DNA of 64,000 bases from Nocardiopsis gilva YIM 90087 (GTDB lineage Bacteria; Actinomycetota; Actinomycetes; Streptosporangiales; Streptosporangiaceae). Under the pieces are notes generated by a model, which searched no databases, was not told the origin of the DNA, and saw only the letters and a list, made by a program, of their open reading frames with translations. Below, one piece after another: positions 50,866 through 60,623 of the stretch (within the stretch, counting starts at the first letter, position 1; the number at the start of each line of letters is the position of its first letter). The stretch is taken from NCBI RefSeq assembly GCF_002263495.1, contig NZ_CP022753.1:3782001-3846000 (forward strand). Direction: 5' to 3'. The position numbers and the translations under genes are program-made.

Positions 50866-51282
50866 TCAGACCTTGATCTTGCGCCACTCCCCGGTGGCCA
50901 GGATCGTCGCCCAGGCGCCCGCGATGCGGGCGAGCCCACGGCGCACCTCGTCGACGACGGCGGGCGCCAGAGCGGACACCGCCCCGTCGGACGGCTCGAT
51001 GCGCACGGTCACGCGCAGCCCGTCGAGGACGCGCTGCGCCTTGTTGATCACCTCGGTGTCGGCGGGGTGGCCTGCGGCGCGGCGGAGTTGGGCGTACATG
51101 CCGTCGCGCAGGGTCATGGCTTCGTCGAAGTCGGCGAGCGTGATCGGAATGGCTCCGTCGGTCGTCAGCCGATGCTCACGCATGAACCGCGCGAGGTCCG
51201 CACGGTCACCCAGGGTGTCGCCGGTGACAACGAAGGAGCGTACGAGATCTGCTGCGGTCGATAGCTGGATGGGGGTCGTCAT
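50866..51282 (-). CDS. ABATE-domain (CGNR-type) protein lacking the zinc finger
   Basis: The 138-residue protein is an ABATE (putative stress-induced transcription regulator) domain: LVRSFVVTGDTL opening, middle VTLRDGMYAQLRRAAGH-like helices and a C-terminal LARIAGAWATILATGEWRKIKV. In full-length homologues this segment is followed immediately by a CGNR zinc finger beginning with Cys. Here the stop falls exactly at that point and the following sequence has no CGNR motif, so the DNA-binding module is absent. It may be a truncated gene or a short regulator partner. Confidence 0.7.
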   Translation of the reverse strand: MTTPIQLSTAADLVRSFVVTGDTLGDRADLARFMREHRLTTDGAIPITLADFDEAMTLRDGMYAQLRRAAGHPADTEVINKAQRVLDGLRVTVRIEPSDGAVSALAPAVVDEVRRGLARIAGAWATILATGEWRKIKV

Positions 51283-51430
51283 GCCCCCATCTCACCACGG
51301 CCGGGGTCGGTCTGAAGCCGGTCGTGCCCATCTCGGCCGAATTAGGCCGTGATCGACCAGGAATGCCGGGGAATCGGGGGTGCGCCCCTGATCCGGACCG
51401 TCCGTTTTGCGCGCATCGGAAAGGTCTAAT

Positions 51431-51512
51431 CGCCCCCTCCGTTGATCTCGGACATATCGACCGAATAATGGCGCATATGAGGTCGGTATCTCCGAGATCA
51501 ACGGAGGGGGCG
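51431..51512. terminator. Long inverted repeat downstream of mshC
   Basis: Perfect 22-base arms at 51431-51452 and 51491-51512 continue inward with 8 of 10 complementary positions, giving about a 30-bp stem around an AT-rich 18-base loop. It begins 18 bases after the mshC stop in transcription direction, so it likely ends mshC transcription, though it is far longer than usual. Confidence 0.65.
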
Positions 51513-51529
51513 ACGACGTCGGTGGAACG

Positions 51530-52762
51530 TCAGTGAAGCTCGACGCCGAGGAGGGTGTCGGCGATGTCCGCGGCCAGGGCGGGAGCGGCGGGGTCGACCT
51601 GGGTCGGGCCCGCCAGGGCGGCCTCGGCCCAGGTGTCCATGGCGGTGAGGGCCGTGGCCGTGTCGAGGTCGTTGGCGAGGGCCTCGCGCACCTGGGCCAG
51701 CAGGGGCGTGGCGTCGGGGCCGTCGGGGCGGGCGGTGGCGGCGCGCCAGCGGGCGAGGCGGTCGGTGGCCCGGGTGAGCTCGGCGTCCGTCCACTCCCAG
51801 GTGCCGCGGTAGTGGTGGGCGAGCATGGCCAGGCGGACGGCCATCGGGTCGGCGCCCTGCTCACGCAGACCGGAGACGAACACGAGGTTGCCCAGCGACT
51901 TCGACATCTTCTCGCCGTTCAGGCCGACCATGCCGACGTGCATGTAGTTGTGCGCGTGGGGTCCGGTGCCGGTCGCACATCGCGCCTCGGCGGCGCCCAT
52001 CTCGTGGTGCGGGAAGACCAGGTCGCTGCCGCCGCCGTTGAGGTCGAAGCCCATGCCCAGCTCGTGCAGGGAGATCGCGCTGCACTCGACGTGCCACCCG
52101 GGGCGGCCGCGGCCCAGCGGCGTGTCCCAGGCGGGTTCGCCCGGGCGCTCGGCACGCCACAGCAGCCAGTCCAGCGGGTCCTTTTTGCCAGGGCGGTCGG
52201 GGTCGCCGCCGCGCTCGGCGAACAGCCGCAGCATCTCCGCCCGCTCCAGGCCGCTCACCTCGCCGAAGTGCGGCGCGGACTCGGCGGCGAAGTAGATGTC
52301 GCCGTCGAGTTCATAGGCGGCGCCGCGCTCGCGGATCTTGGCCACGAACTCCGCGATGAGGTCGATGGACTCCACGACCCCCACGTAGGCGCGCGGCGGC
52401 AGGATGCGCAGCGCCGACATGTCCTCGCGGTAGACCTCGATCTCGCGCTCGGCCAGCGCCCGCCAGTCCTCCCCGTTCGTCTCGGCGCGCTCCAGCAGGG
52501 GGTCGTCCACGTCGGTGGTGTTCTGCACATAGTCGACCTCGTGTCCGGCGTCCCGCCAGACGCGGCCGACCAGGTCGAAGGTCAGGTAGGTGAAGGCGTG
52601 GCCGATGTGGGCGGCGTCGTAGGGGGTGATCCCACAGACATACATCCGCGCGGTTGGGCCCGGATCAGTGGTGCGCAGGGCGCCGGTAACGGTGTCGTGG
52701 ACGCGGAGCGGCCCGCCGTTGCCGGGCAGGCGGACGATGTCAGGCGCAGACCAAGAACGCAT
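51530..52762 (-). CDS. mshC: Cysteine:1D-myo-inositol 2-amino-2-deoxy-glucopyranoside ligase (mycothiol synthesis)
   Basis: The 410-residue ATP-dependent ligase derives from cysteinyl-tRNA synthetase. It has the HIGH motif in [19 protein letters not shown] with zinc-ligand Cys43, further zinc-site residues in [15 protein letters not shown] and [11 protein letters not shown], and KMSKS at 285-289. Length about 410 and the [11 protein letters not shown] motif distinguish MshC from CysS (about 460). It joins Cys to GlcN-Ins, the committed thiol step of mycothiol synthesis. The ATG at 52762 is the start; flanking order on the far side (kinase, DUF3090, phosphatase, uppP) is the actinobacterial one, here interrupted by three genes. 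Confidence 0.93.
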   Translation of the reverse strand: MRSWSAPDIVRLPGNGGPLRVHDTVTGALRTTDPGPTARMYVCGITPYDAAHIGHAFTYLTFDLVGRVWRDAGHEVDYVQNTTDVDDPLLERAETNGEDWRALAEREIEVYREDMSALRILPPRAYVGVVESIDLIAEFVAKIRERGAAYELDGDIYFAAESAPHFGEVSGLERAEMLRLFAERGGDPDRPGKKDPLDWLLWRAERPGEPAWDTPLGRGRPGWHVECSAISLHELGMGFDLNGGGSDLVFPHHEMGAAEARCATGTGPHAHNYMHVGMVGLNGEKMSKSLGNLVFVSGLREQGADPMAVRLAMLAHHYRGTWEWTDAELTRATDRLARWRAATARPDGPDATPLLAQVREALANDLDTATALTAMDTWAEAALAGPTQVDPAAPALAADIADTLLGVELH

Positions 52763-52938
52763 ACATTCGAGACTATCCGCCGGTGTGGGCGGGAATGCCC
52801 GAACTCGGCGCCCGGAAAAGAGGCGATCCTCCCAGCCCCGCAGGGAATAGCGCGCGTGTGGCGGCGGCCCAGTCACCGGTTGCCCGTGCGCCCGCCCGCG
52901 TTCGGCTCCGGAGAGCGGAGGTCACCGCGGACCCGGTG

Positions 52939-53193
52939 TCACAAGGTGCGGCTCTGCCAGTAGACGCGCGCGATGCTGCAGGCGCTGATCAGTACGGCGA
53001 CAACGCACAGCGCCGCGAGCAACTCGTTGCCCAGCCGCCAGTGCATCACCGCGGCGGCGAAGGACACCACATAGAGCAGCCAGTAAGCCGCCGATTCCAG
53101 ATAGTAACCGGGCGGGCGGGGGCGGGCGATTCGACCGTCCTCACCCCTCTGCCCCCCGTTGCAGGTTCTTCGAGCTATCACGTGATGTCGCAA
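52939..53193 (-). CDS. Small membrane protein
   Basis: The 84-residue frame has a basic N-terminus and two membrane helices (AAYWLLYVVSFAAAVMHW and LLAALCVVAVLISACSIARVYW). It lies between mshC and a TANGO2-like gene. Its start is uncertain, and no family is recognised. Confidence 0.5.
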   Translation of the reverse strand: MRHHVIARRTCNGGQRGEDGRIARPRPPGYYLESAAYWLLYVVSFAAAVMHWRLGNELLAALCVVAVLISACSIARVYWQSRTL

Positions 53194-53370
53194 TCCCGGA
53201 CCTTCCCCGACGACGCGGGGCGCCTGTAGGTGGGTTGACGTGGTTGGGGCCGATTGTGGCGAGACACCATCCGGCCAGGATCCGATCGCGGTCCGATCCC
53301 GCCGTAAGGAGACGCCACACGTGGCGCCGAGGTTTACCGGCCACGCCCCCGCCTCGGGAAGATCGCCAGG

Positions 53371-54192
53371 TCAGCGGAGTACCCGCCAGGCGCTGGGGTC
53401 GCCCGGCGCGCCGGTGAAGGCGTAGCGCGCCTCCTGCTCGGAACAGGCGACCAAGGATACCGATCCCGATGCCCACACCCGGCCGTGGCCGAGGTCCGCC
53501 CGGGCGATCAGGGAGGAGGGGTCGTCGGGGTCGGGACCGAGCCCGCCGGTGCGAGCGGGACCGCGCGCCGCCTCGTCGACCAAGCGCCGCCAGGCGCCCC
53601 AGATCTCGTCGGGCTCCCTCGCCGTGCGCAGCACGCCGGCGCCGGGGCGCGGACGCGCCTCCTCGAACAGCGGGGTGTGCCGCTTGGCGCGTGGCTCATC
53701 ACGGTCGAGACCGGTGTTGACCAGGACGCTCACGCCGGGCGGCAGGGTCTGTTCGGCGAGTTCGCGGCCGTCCCAGCTGTAGAGCACGGCCGACTCGGCG
53801 TCCGCGCCGAGCAGGTGGAAGGGCTCGTAGCGGTGCAGGTCCTCCGTGCCGAGACCGAGCGTGCCGTACTCGGCCATGAGCAGCGGCAGGCGGCCCCGGC
53901 TGAGCCGGTCGACGTCGGCCGGGACGGTAGGCTCCAGGTTCGGCGTGCGGTCGCCCCGCGGCCAGCCGTTGAGGAGGGCGCCGACACGCGGCCCCTTGCC
54001 GTGGCCCTCACTCGTGCGCACGGCCAGCCAGGTCCCGCCCTCGCGGGGGTCGCGGCCACCGAGCAGGTCGGGGTACCGGGGCCAGTGCCGGTCCGGCCCC
54101 TCCCAGCCGCGTTCGACCATCTCGTCGCGTATCGCCACGAGCAGCAACGGGACCTCGGCTTCGGGATCGAAGCCGACGATAGCCGTGCACAT
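53371..54192 (-). CDS. NRDE/TANGO2-family protein
   Basis: The 273-residue protein starts MCTAIVGFDPEAEVPLLLVAIRDE, with the conserved Cys2 expected to become N-terminal, as in NRDE/Ntn-like hydrolases. Further features are DLLGGRDPREGGTWLAV and SVLVNTGLDRD. The family's activity is unsettled; in eukaryotes TANGO2 relates to heme or lipid metabolism. It is convergent with no gene and divergent from the P-type ATPase. Confidence 0.85.
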   Translation of the reverse strand: MCTAIVGFDPEAEVPLLLVAIRDEMVERGWEGPDRHWPRYPDLLGGRDPREGGTWLAVRTSEGHGKGPRVGALLNGWPRGDRTPNLEPTVPADVDRLSRGRLPLLMAEYGTLGLGTEDLHRYEPFHLLGADAESAVLYSWDGRELAEQTLPPGVSVLVNTGLDRDEPRAKRHTPLFEEARPRPGAGVLRTAREPDEIWGAWRRLVDEAARGPARTGGLGPDPDDPSSLIARADLGHGRVWASGSVSLVACSEQEARYAFTGAPGDPSAWRVLR

Positions 54193-54433
54193 CCGCGTTC
54201 TCCTCGCCCTTCGCTCGGCGGCGCTGTATGGCGCCCTGGCGCCCGCCGACCGCCGCTCCGGCCCGGAGAGAGGGACACGCGGCAGCACACCGGGCGGAAC
54301 GGGTCCTGGCACTACCGCCGAGGTTCACGGCTTCGCATAGGCTTCTGGTCGGTCGGGCGCGAAGCGTGGTCCCTCGTCGGCCGTTTTCCCGATTCCCCCT
54401 TCATTGTGACCGCAGCGACTTCCTGGAGCGTGG

Positions 54434-56926
54434 ATGGCCCCCCAAGGCGGACGAACGGAGCAGGTCGCCGACGCCGCCGAGGAGGTGCGCGGGCTCTCCG
54501 CCGACCAGGTCGCCGAGCGCGTCGCCCAGGGACGGACCAACGACGTCCCGGTACGCGCCAGCCGCACCCTGGGCCAGATCATCCGGGGCAACCTCTTCAC
54601 CCGCATCAACGCGATGATCGCCGTCCTCTTCGCCATCATCGCGGTGATCGGCCCGGTACAGGACGGCCTGTTCGCCCTGGTCGTCGTCGTCAACACGCTG
54701 ATCGGCATCGTTCAGGAACTGCGGGCCAAGCGCACCCTCGACCGGCTGGCGATCGTCAACGCCGCCCACCCCCGGGTGCTGCGCGACGGCCAGGTCGTCG
54801 AGATCCGCCCGCAAGAGGTCGTACTCGACGACGTGATCGAGCTGGGGCAGGGCGACCAGGTGCCGGTGGACGGCGACGTCGTGTCCGCCACAGCGCTGGA
54901 GGTCGACGAGTCGCTGCTGACCGGCGAGGCCGACCCGGTGCTCAAGGCCCCCGGCGACACGGTCATGTCGGGCAGTTTCGTCGTCGCGGGCACCGGCCGG
55001 TTCCGCGCCGCCAAGGTCGGCCGCCACGCCTACGCGGCCCGGCTGGCCGAGGAGGCCAGCCGGTTCAGCCTGGTCCACTCCGAGCTGCGCTCGGGCATCA
55101 ACCGCATCCTGACGTTCATCACCTGGGCACTGTTCCCCATCGGCGGGCTGCTCATCTACAGCCAGCTGGCCCTCGGCGGCGAGGTCGTCATCCGCAAGAG
55201 CATCGGCGACGGCCAGGTCTCCGGTCCGCTGGCCGAGGCACTGCGCGGCATGGTGGCCGCCCTAGTGTCGATGGTCCCCGAGGGCCTGGTCCTGCTGATC
55301 AGCATCGCCTTCGCGGTGGGCGTCGTCCGGCTCGGCCGCCGCCATTGCCTGGTGCAGGAGCTGCCCGCGATCGAGGGCCTGGCCCGCGTGGACATCGTGT
55401 GCACCGACAAGACCGGAACGCTCACCGAGAACGGCATGCGCCTGGCGGAGCTGCGCGACCTGGGCGGCGAGCTCGACGGGGAGCGCACCGCCCCGCGCGA
55501 GGTGCTGGCGGCGCTGGCCGCGGCCGACCCCCGCCCCAACCCGAGCCTGGCGGCGATCGCCGAAGCCTGCGGCGACGCACCGGACTGGCCGGTCACGGCC
55601 ACGGCCGCGTTCTCCTCGGCACGCAAGTGGAGCGGCGCGAGTTTCACCGCCCCGGCCGGCCAGCGGCATTGGGTCCTCGGCGCACCCGACGTGCTCGCCG
55701 CCCCGAACAGCCCGGAGGCCGCCGAGGCCGAGCGCATCGGCGCCCAGGGGATGCGGGTGCTACTCCTGGCCCGCTCCAGCGTGCCGGTCGACGCCCCCGA
55801 GGCGCCCGGCCGCCTCACGCCCGTCGCGCTGGTCGTGCTCGACCAGCGCGTGCGCGACGACGCCGCGCCCACCCTGCGGTACTTCGGCGACCAGGACGTC
55901 GAGGTCAAGGTCGTCTCCGGCGACAACGCCGCCTCCGTCGGGGCCGTCGCCCGGGAGCTGGAGCTCCCCGGCGCCGCCGACCCCGTCGACGCCCGTGACC
56001 TGCCCGGCGAGCGCCGCGGGTTCGACGACACGGTGGAACGGACCACCGTGTTCGGGCGGGTGACGCCCGAGCAGAAGCGCGACATGGTGCGCGGGCTGCG
56101 CAAGCGCGAGCACACGGTCGCGATGACGGGCGACGGCGTCAACGACGTCCTGGCGCTCAAGGAAGCCGACATCGGCGTGGCGATGGGCTCCGGCAGCCCG
56201 GCTTCGCGGTCGGTGGCGCAGATCGTGCTGCTGGACAACCGGTTCGCCACCCTTCCGGCGGTGGTGGCCGAGGGGCGGCGGGTCATCGGCAACATCGAGC
56301 GCGTCGCCAACCTGTTCCTCACCAAGACCGTGTACTCGATGACGATGGCCACCATCGTCGGCCTGCTCGCCGTGTCCTACCCGTTCTTCCCGCGGCACGC
56401 CACCCTGATCAACGCGGTGACCTTCGGCATCCCGGCGTTCTTCCTGGCCCTGGCGCCCAACACCGAGCGCGCCCGCCCCGGGTTCGTGGCGCGGACGCTC
56501 CGGCTGGCCGTCCCCGCTGGCCTCATCAGCGGGCTCGCGGCCGTGACCACCTACCTGCTCGTGCTGCGCGGGGCCGCGATGCCCGAGCTGACCGACCGCA
56601 CGGCCGTGGTGATCACCCTGTGCGCGACCACGCTGTGGGTGCTGCTGCTGGTGGCCAAGCCGTATGTGTGGTGGAAGGTGGTGTTGGTGGGCGCGATGGT
56701 GGGGCTGCTGTGCAGCGTGCTGGCCACACCGTATGGGCGGGAGTTCTTCGCGCTGGACATCAGTGACCCCGGCAAGATCGTCACCGCCCTGGCCGTGGCG
56801 GCGGTGGCGGCCGGCCTGATCACGGTCGTGCGCGTGGTCGACGACCGGTTCATCCGCCGCGACCGGGAGCGAGAGGATCGCGCGCGTGCCGGTGGAGCCG
56901 CGCGGCGGCAGGGCGCGGGCGTCTGA
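54434..56926 (+). CDS. P-type ATPase, CtpE-like (probable Ca2+ transport)
   Basis: The 830-residue pump has an actuator domain with LTGEADP, phosphorylation motif DKTGTLT at Asp325, [11 protein letters not shown] in helix 4, ATP-binding VLGAPDV, and the hinge [25 protein letters not shown]. Ten helices are expected. The PEGLVLL motif lacks the CPC of heavy-metal pumps and matches the CtpE group; mycobacterial CtpE imports calcium for wall integrity. It is inserted within the mshC-uppP neighbourhood and stands alone on this strand. Confidence 0.9.
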   Translation: MAPQGGRTEQVADAAEEVRGLSADQVAERVAQGRTNDVPVRASRTLGQIIRGNLFTRINAMIAVLFAIIAVIGPVQDGLFALVVVVNTLIGIVQELRAKRTLDRLAIVNAAHPRVLRDGQVVEIRPQEVVLDDVIELGQGDQVPVDGDVVSATALEVDESLLTGEADPVLKAPGDTVMSGSFVVAGTGRFRAAKVGRHAYAARLAEEASRFSLVHSELRSGINRILTFITWALFPIGGLLIYSQLALGGEVVIRKSIGDGQVSGPLAEALRGMVAALVSMVPEGLVLLISIAFAVGVVRLGRRHCLVQELPAIEGLARVDIVCTDKTGTLTENGMRLAELRDLGGELDGERTAPREVLAALAAADPRPNPSLAAIAEACGDAPDWPVTATAAFSSARKWSGASFTAPAGQRHWVLGAPDVLAAPNSPEAAEAERIGAQGMRVLLLARSSVPVDAPEAPGRLTPVALVVLDQRVRDDAAPTLRYFGDQDVEVKVVSGDNAASVGAVARELELPGAADPVDARDLPGERRGFDDTVERTTVFGRVTPEQKRDMVRGLRKREHTVAMTGDGVNDVLALKEADIGVAMGSGSPASRSVAQIVLLDNRFATLPAVVAEGRRVIGNIERVANLFLTKTVYSMTMATIVGLLAVSYPFFPRHATLINAVTFGIPAFFLALAPNTERARPGFVARTLRLAVPAGLISGLAAVTTYLLVLRGAAMPELTDRTAVVITLCATTLWVLLLVAKPYVWWKVVLVGAMVGLLCSVLATPYGREFFALDISDPGKIVTALAVAAVAAGLITVVRVVDDRFIRRDREREDRARAGGAARRQGAGV

Positions 56927-56950
56927 GCGACCGCCGACCGCACCGCCGCG

Positions 56951-57694
56951 TCACACCGGCGGCCAGGGGACCGAGGGCCACTCCGGCGAGGGGTAGGGGT
57001 GGATGCGGTGCTCGCGCAGCAGCTCGACGCGGCGGCGCACCGCGTATCCCTCTGGGCGGGTGAGGTGCCGCGCGAGTTCGGTCGAAACGGTGCTGTCCGG
57101 CGCGGTCAGCTGGGCGTGCAGGGACTCCAGGGCGGCCAGGGACTCCGCGGTCAGCGGCTCGCCCTGCCACTGCCACAGCACCGTGCGCAGCTTGTAGTCC
57201 TCGGCGAACGAGACCCCGTGGTCGCAGCCGTACAGGTGACCGTCGCGCGTGGGCAGCAGGTGGCCGATCTTGCGGTCGGAGTTGTTGATGACCGCGTCGA
57301 ACACGGCCATCCGGCGCAGCCCCGGGTGCCGCACGTCGCGGGCCAGGTCGATCAGGTCGACCTCCGGGTCGCCATCGACCCACAGCTGCACCATGCCCTC
57401 GCCGAACGGGCCGTCGCGGTGCACGGTGGGCGGGACGATGTCCCAGCCCAGGGCGTCGGAGACGGCGAACGCGGCGACCTCCCGCCCGGCGAGCGTGCCC
57501 TCGGGGAAGTCCCACAGTGGGCGCTCCCCGGCGACGGGCTTGTAGACGCAGGGGGCGCTGCGCCCGCCCGCGGTGATGGTGCAGTAGAGGGTGGCGTTGG
57601 ACGCGGTGGTGAGCCGCCCCTCGGCGACCAGGTCCCCCGAGCGCAGCAGATCCAGGGCGTCGGTCACCGGCAGCCCCTGGAACGACGCGGTCAT
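56951..57694 (-). CDS. SCO1664-family protein (PI3/4-kinase-like fold)
   Basis: The 247-residue protein has LLRSGDLVAEGRLTTASNATLYCTITAGG, a kinase-like CVYKPVAGERPLWDFPEGTLAGREVAAFAVSDALGWDIVPPT, catalytic-loop-like RMAVFDAVINNSDRKIGHLLPT and activation-segment GCDHGVSF. This is the actinobacterial SCO1664 family, conserved beside mshC and DUF3090. No substrate is known. It starts 18 bases after DUF3090's stop and is likely co-transcribed with it. Confidence 0.9.
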   Translation of the reverse strand: MTASFQGLPVTDALDLLRSGDLVAEGRLTTASNATLYCTITAGGRSAPCVYKPVAGERPLWDFPEGTLAGREVAAFAVSDALGWDIVPPTVHRDGPFGEGMVQLWVDGDPEVDLIDLARDVRHPGLRRMAVFDAVINNSDRKIGHLLPTRDGHLYGCDHGVSFAEDYKLRTVLWQWQGEPLTAESLAALESLHAQLTAPDSTVSTELARHLTRPEGYAVRRRVELLREHRIHPYPSPEWPSVPWPPV

Positions 57695-57712
57695 ACGTGC
57701 TCGTCCCGCCCG

Positions 57713-58297
57713 TCAGCGCCCGGAGGGCTTGTACCCGTTCTGCCGCGGGCAGATGTGGCCCCCCGGGTCGAGCGGGCCGCCGCACAGCGGGCAGTTGGGC
57801 CGCCCCGCGGCCACGACGCGCATCGCCCGTCCGGCGAAGGCCCGCGCCGCGGCCGGGGTGAGGTGGACGCGCAGCACGTCGCGGGTGGCGGGCGCCTCTT
57901 CCGCGAAGACCTCGATCTGCTCGGCGACGGGGTCCTCCACCCCCTCCTCCGTCTCCTCGACCTCCTGGGCCTCGACGATGACGCGGCCGGCGTCGGCGTC
58001 CCAGGCCAGGGCGAGCGTCCCCACCCGGAAGTCCTCCTCGATGGGCTGCTCAAGCGGGTCGTCGTCGATGTCCTCGGGCGCGGGCGGGGTGTCGCCCGGC
58101 TGGTCCCCGAAGCGCCGCCGTACCTCTTCGAGCAGCTCCTCGATGCGTTCGGCCAGGGCCGATACCTGAGCCTTCTCCAGCACCACGCTGGTGATCCGGC
58201 CGCCGCCGGTGGCCTGCAAAAAGAAGGTGCGCTCCCCCGGTCGGCCGACGGTTCCGGCCACGAAGCGCTCGGGGGGATCGTAAGAGTAGACGGGCAT
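57713..58297 (-). CDS. DUF3090 protein
   Basis: The 194-residue protein begins MPVYSYDPPERFVAGTVGRPGERTFFLQA, typical of DUF3090, and ends with a zinc-ribbon-like CPLCGGPLDPGGHICPRQNG. Members occur only in actinobacteria next to SCO1664-like and phosphatase genes; function is unknown. The ATG at 58297 is conserved and the gene is 25 bases after the phosphatase stop. Confidence 0.92.
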   Translation of the reverse strand: MPVYSYDPPERFVAGTVGRPGERTFFLQATGGGRITSVVLEKAQVSALAERIEELLEEVRRRFGDQPGDTPPAPEDIDDDPLEQPIEEDFRVGTLALAWDADAGRVIVEAQEVEETEEGVEDPVAEQIEVFAEEAPATRDVLRVHLTPAAARAFAGRAMRVVAAGRPNCPLCGGPLDPGGHICPRQNGYKPSGR

Positions 58298-58322
58298 GGT
58301 CAATAACCCTAGAGGATGGGGG

Positions 58323-59081
58323 TCACCGGCGTGATCCGCGACTCGGGTCATCGGACCGGCCGGATCCGGCCGGTCCCGCTCCGCCGCCGACGGCCGCGTC
58401 GCCGGAGGCGTCCGAGGGGCGCGGCACCAGGCCGTCGACCGAACCTCCGACGTCGTTCAGGCGCACCAGGAAGGGCCGGGTGGGGGTGTAGCGGATGGCG
58501 GTCAGCGAGCACGGGTCGGGGACGATGCGCTGGAAGTGGTCGAGGTGGAGGCCGAGGGCGTCGGCGACGATCGCCTTGATGATGTCGCCGTGGGTGCACA
58601 CGAGGTAGACGGGTGCGGGATGGGCCGCGGTGAGCCGGTCGTTCCAGTCACGCACCGCCGCGACCGCCCGCGACGCCATCCCGACCAGGGTCTCCCCACC
58701 CGGGAAGCGGGCGGCGCTGGGGTGGCTCTGCACGACCCGCCACTGGGGCTCGCGGGCCAGGTCGTCGAACTCGCGGCCGGTCCACTGCCCGTAGTCGCAC
58801 TCCAGGAACCGGTCGTCCGGCGTGACCGGCGTGCCCACGGTGTCGGCGATCACCTCCGCGGTCTCACGGCAGCGCTCCAGCGGGCTGGAGACGACGGCGT
58901 CCAGCCGCAGCGGGGCGAGCCGGTCGGCGACATCCTTGGCCTGGGCGCGCCCCCGCTCGTCGAGGTGCAGGCCGGGTGCGCGCCCCGCGAGGCGGCTGCC
59001 CGTCACCTCGGTCAGGCCGTGGCGGACGAGCAGCAGGGTGGCGACGGATTCGGGCGGCGTTGGCTGCGCAGTGCTCCCCAT
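58323..59081 (-). CDS. Histidine phosphatase family protein (actinobacterial phosphomutase-like)
   Basis: The 252-residue protein has the phosphohistidine motif LLLVRHGLTEVTG, RCRETAE and ECDYGQWTGREFDDL, and LVCTHGDIIKAIVADALGLHLDHFQRI with the second catalytic His. It belongs to the MSMEG_4193-like group kept between DUF3090 and uppP. The substrate is unknown. No clear ribosome binding site precedes the ATG, so translation may be leaderless. The tail is Gly/Ser-rich. Confidence 0.9.
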   Translation of the reverse strand: MGSTAQPTPPESVATLLLVRHGLTEVTGSRLAGRAPGLHLDERGRAQAKDVADRLAPLRLDAVVSSPLERCRETAEVIADTVGTPVTPDDRFLECDYGQWTGREFDDLAREPQWRVVQSHPSAARFPGGETLVGMASRAVAAVRDWNDRLTAAHPAPVYLVCTHGDIIKAIVADALGLHLDHFQRIVPDPCSLTAIRYTPTRPFLVRLNDVGGSVDGLVPRPSDASGDAAVGGGAGPAGSGRSDDPSRGSRR

Positions 59082-59139
59082 GGTGGGTCAGCATAGGGGC
59101 CCCGCTCGCCGATTCGCCCGCCGGCCGCCGCCCGAGCGG

Positions 59140-60306
59140 TCACCCCGTCGGCGCGGGCTGCCCCTCCTGCGGGGCGCCCTGCTGCCCTTCCTGCTGGCCG
59201 TGGACGACCTTGGGGTCGTAGGGCTGGCCGGTGTAGGGGTCGATGGGCAGGCCGCTGTTCGGGTCGATCTGCACGAGCTCGCCGGTGACGGGGTCCTTGT
59301 GCTGTCCGGTCTCCGGGTCGCGCGCCAGGCCGGTCTCGGGGTCGATGGGCCAGCCGGTCTCCGGGTCGACGGACGCCGACGGCGAGGGCGAAGGCGACGG
59401 AGTGGGCTCCGGCGTTGGCTCGGCGCCGGGATGGGAGGTCTGCTCCTCGGCGATGACCTCCTTCTTCGGGTTCTCCGTGGGGGCGCCATGCGGGTCCAGC
59501 ACGCCGAAGCTGACCAACGTGAGGACGAGGATGCCCAGCCCCACGCGGTAGTAGACGAAGGGCATGAAGCTGTGGGTGGAGATGAACCGCATCAGCCAGG
59601 CGATGACGGCGAAGCCGACCACGCCCGCCACGACCGTGCCGACGATCGTGGCCAGCACGCCCGCGTACTCGTCGCCGCCGATGTCGGTCAGCTTGTACAG
59701 GCCGGCGCCGAACACGGCCGGGAGGGCGAGCAGGAAGGAGTACTCGGCGGCGTCCTTGCGCTTGAAGCCCAGCAGCATCCCGCCGGTCAGGGTGCCGCCC
59801 GAGCGCGAGACGCCGGGGATGAGCGCGAGCGCCTGGAAGAGGCCGTAGGTGATGCCCCGCTGGGCGTTGAGGTCGGTCAGCTCGCGGTGCTTGCGGGTGT
59901 AGCGGTCGGTCACACCCAGGATCACCCCGAAGATGATCAGGGTCAGCGCGATGAGCCGCAGGTCGCGGAAGACGCTGTCGATCTGCTCTTCGAGCAGGAG
60001 CCCCAGGACGACGATGGGGATCGTGCCGATGATGACGTACCACCCCATGCGCGCGTTGATGTCGCGTCGCAGGTCCTTGTTGACCAGGGAGCGGAACCAG
60101 GTGGAGAGGATCGTCCAGATGCGCTTCCGGAAGTAGATGAGGACCGCGAGCTCGGTACCCAGCTGACTCACGGCGGTGAAGGCGGCGCCGGGATCGGGCC
60201 ATCCGAACAGCGCGGAGGCCACCCGCAGGTGGCCACTGGACGAGATCGGCAGGAATTCGGTCAGTCCCTGGACCAGCCCAAGGATGATGGCCTCAAGAAT
60301 GCTCAC
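59140..60306 (-). CDS. uppP: Undecaprenyl-diphosphate phosphatase with octapeptide-repeat C-terminal tail
   Basis: Residues 1-270 are a normal UppP/BacA: GLTEFLPISSSGH (Glu and active-site loop) and ALIPGVSRSGGT, with about eight helices. It dephosphorylates C55-PP to recycle the cell-wall lipid carrier. The C-terminal 118 residues are unusual: a Pro/Ser linker (PEPTPSPSPSPS) followed by six DPxTG-type octads at residues 314-363 (DPETGWPI, DPETGLAR, DPETGQHK, DPVTGELV, DPNSGLPI, DPYTGQPY) and a Gln/Gly end. The start ATG at 60306 is unambiguous. Confidence 0.93.
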   Translation of the reverse strand: MSILEAIILGLVQGLTEFLPISSSGHLRVASALFGWPDPGAAFTAVSQLGTELAVLIYFRKRIWTILSTWFRSLVNKDLRRDINARMGWYVIIGTIPIVVLGLLLEEQIDSVFRDLRLIALTLIIFGVILGVTDRYTRKHRELTDLNAQRGITYGLFQALALIPGVSRSGGTLTGGMLLGFKRKDAAEYSFLLALPAVFGAGLYKLTDIGGDEYAGVLATIVGTVVAGVVGFAVIAWLMRFISTHSFMPFVYYRVGLGILVLTLVSFGVLDPHGAPTENPKKEVIAEEQTSHPGAEPTPEPTPSPSPSPSASVDPETGWPIDPETGLARDPETGQHKDPVTGELVQIDPNSGLPIDPYTGQPYDPKVVHGQQEGQQGAPQEGQPAPTG

Positions 60307-60623
60307 GACGGACTCGTCTCCAACAACATGCGGACTCCACGGCGCCGCTCGGGCAGGGCCCGTGGACCTGAAGGGGCGGTGCGCCGACTGGACGCGGCGC
60401 GGGCAGACGTGGGCAGCTTACTCAAGGTCGGACGCACTGATCGACGTCGGTCCGAAGGGCCCTCCCGCCGGATTCGGGCTGCCGACGGACCGCAGTAGGA
60501 CCGGGCCACGAGGGGGCGTGAGGGGCGAGGGAGCCCCGCGAGGGGCTGTGACGTGCGGCCACCATCGGCCCTTCCCGGAGCGGATCACAGCCGATCGGGA
60601 CGCGAGACGGTACTCTCCGCGCC
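60307..60623. other. 317-base gene-free stretch between divergent uppP and aldo/keto reductase
   Basis: It carries the two promoters; I see no coding region, RNA gene or strong repeat in it. Confidence 0.5.
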
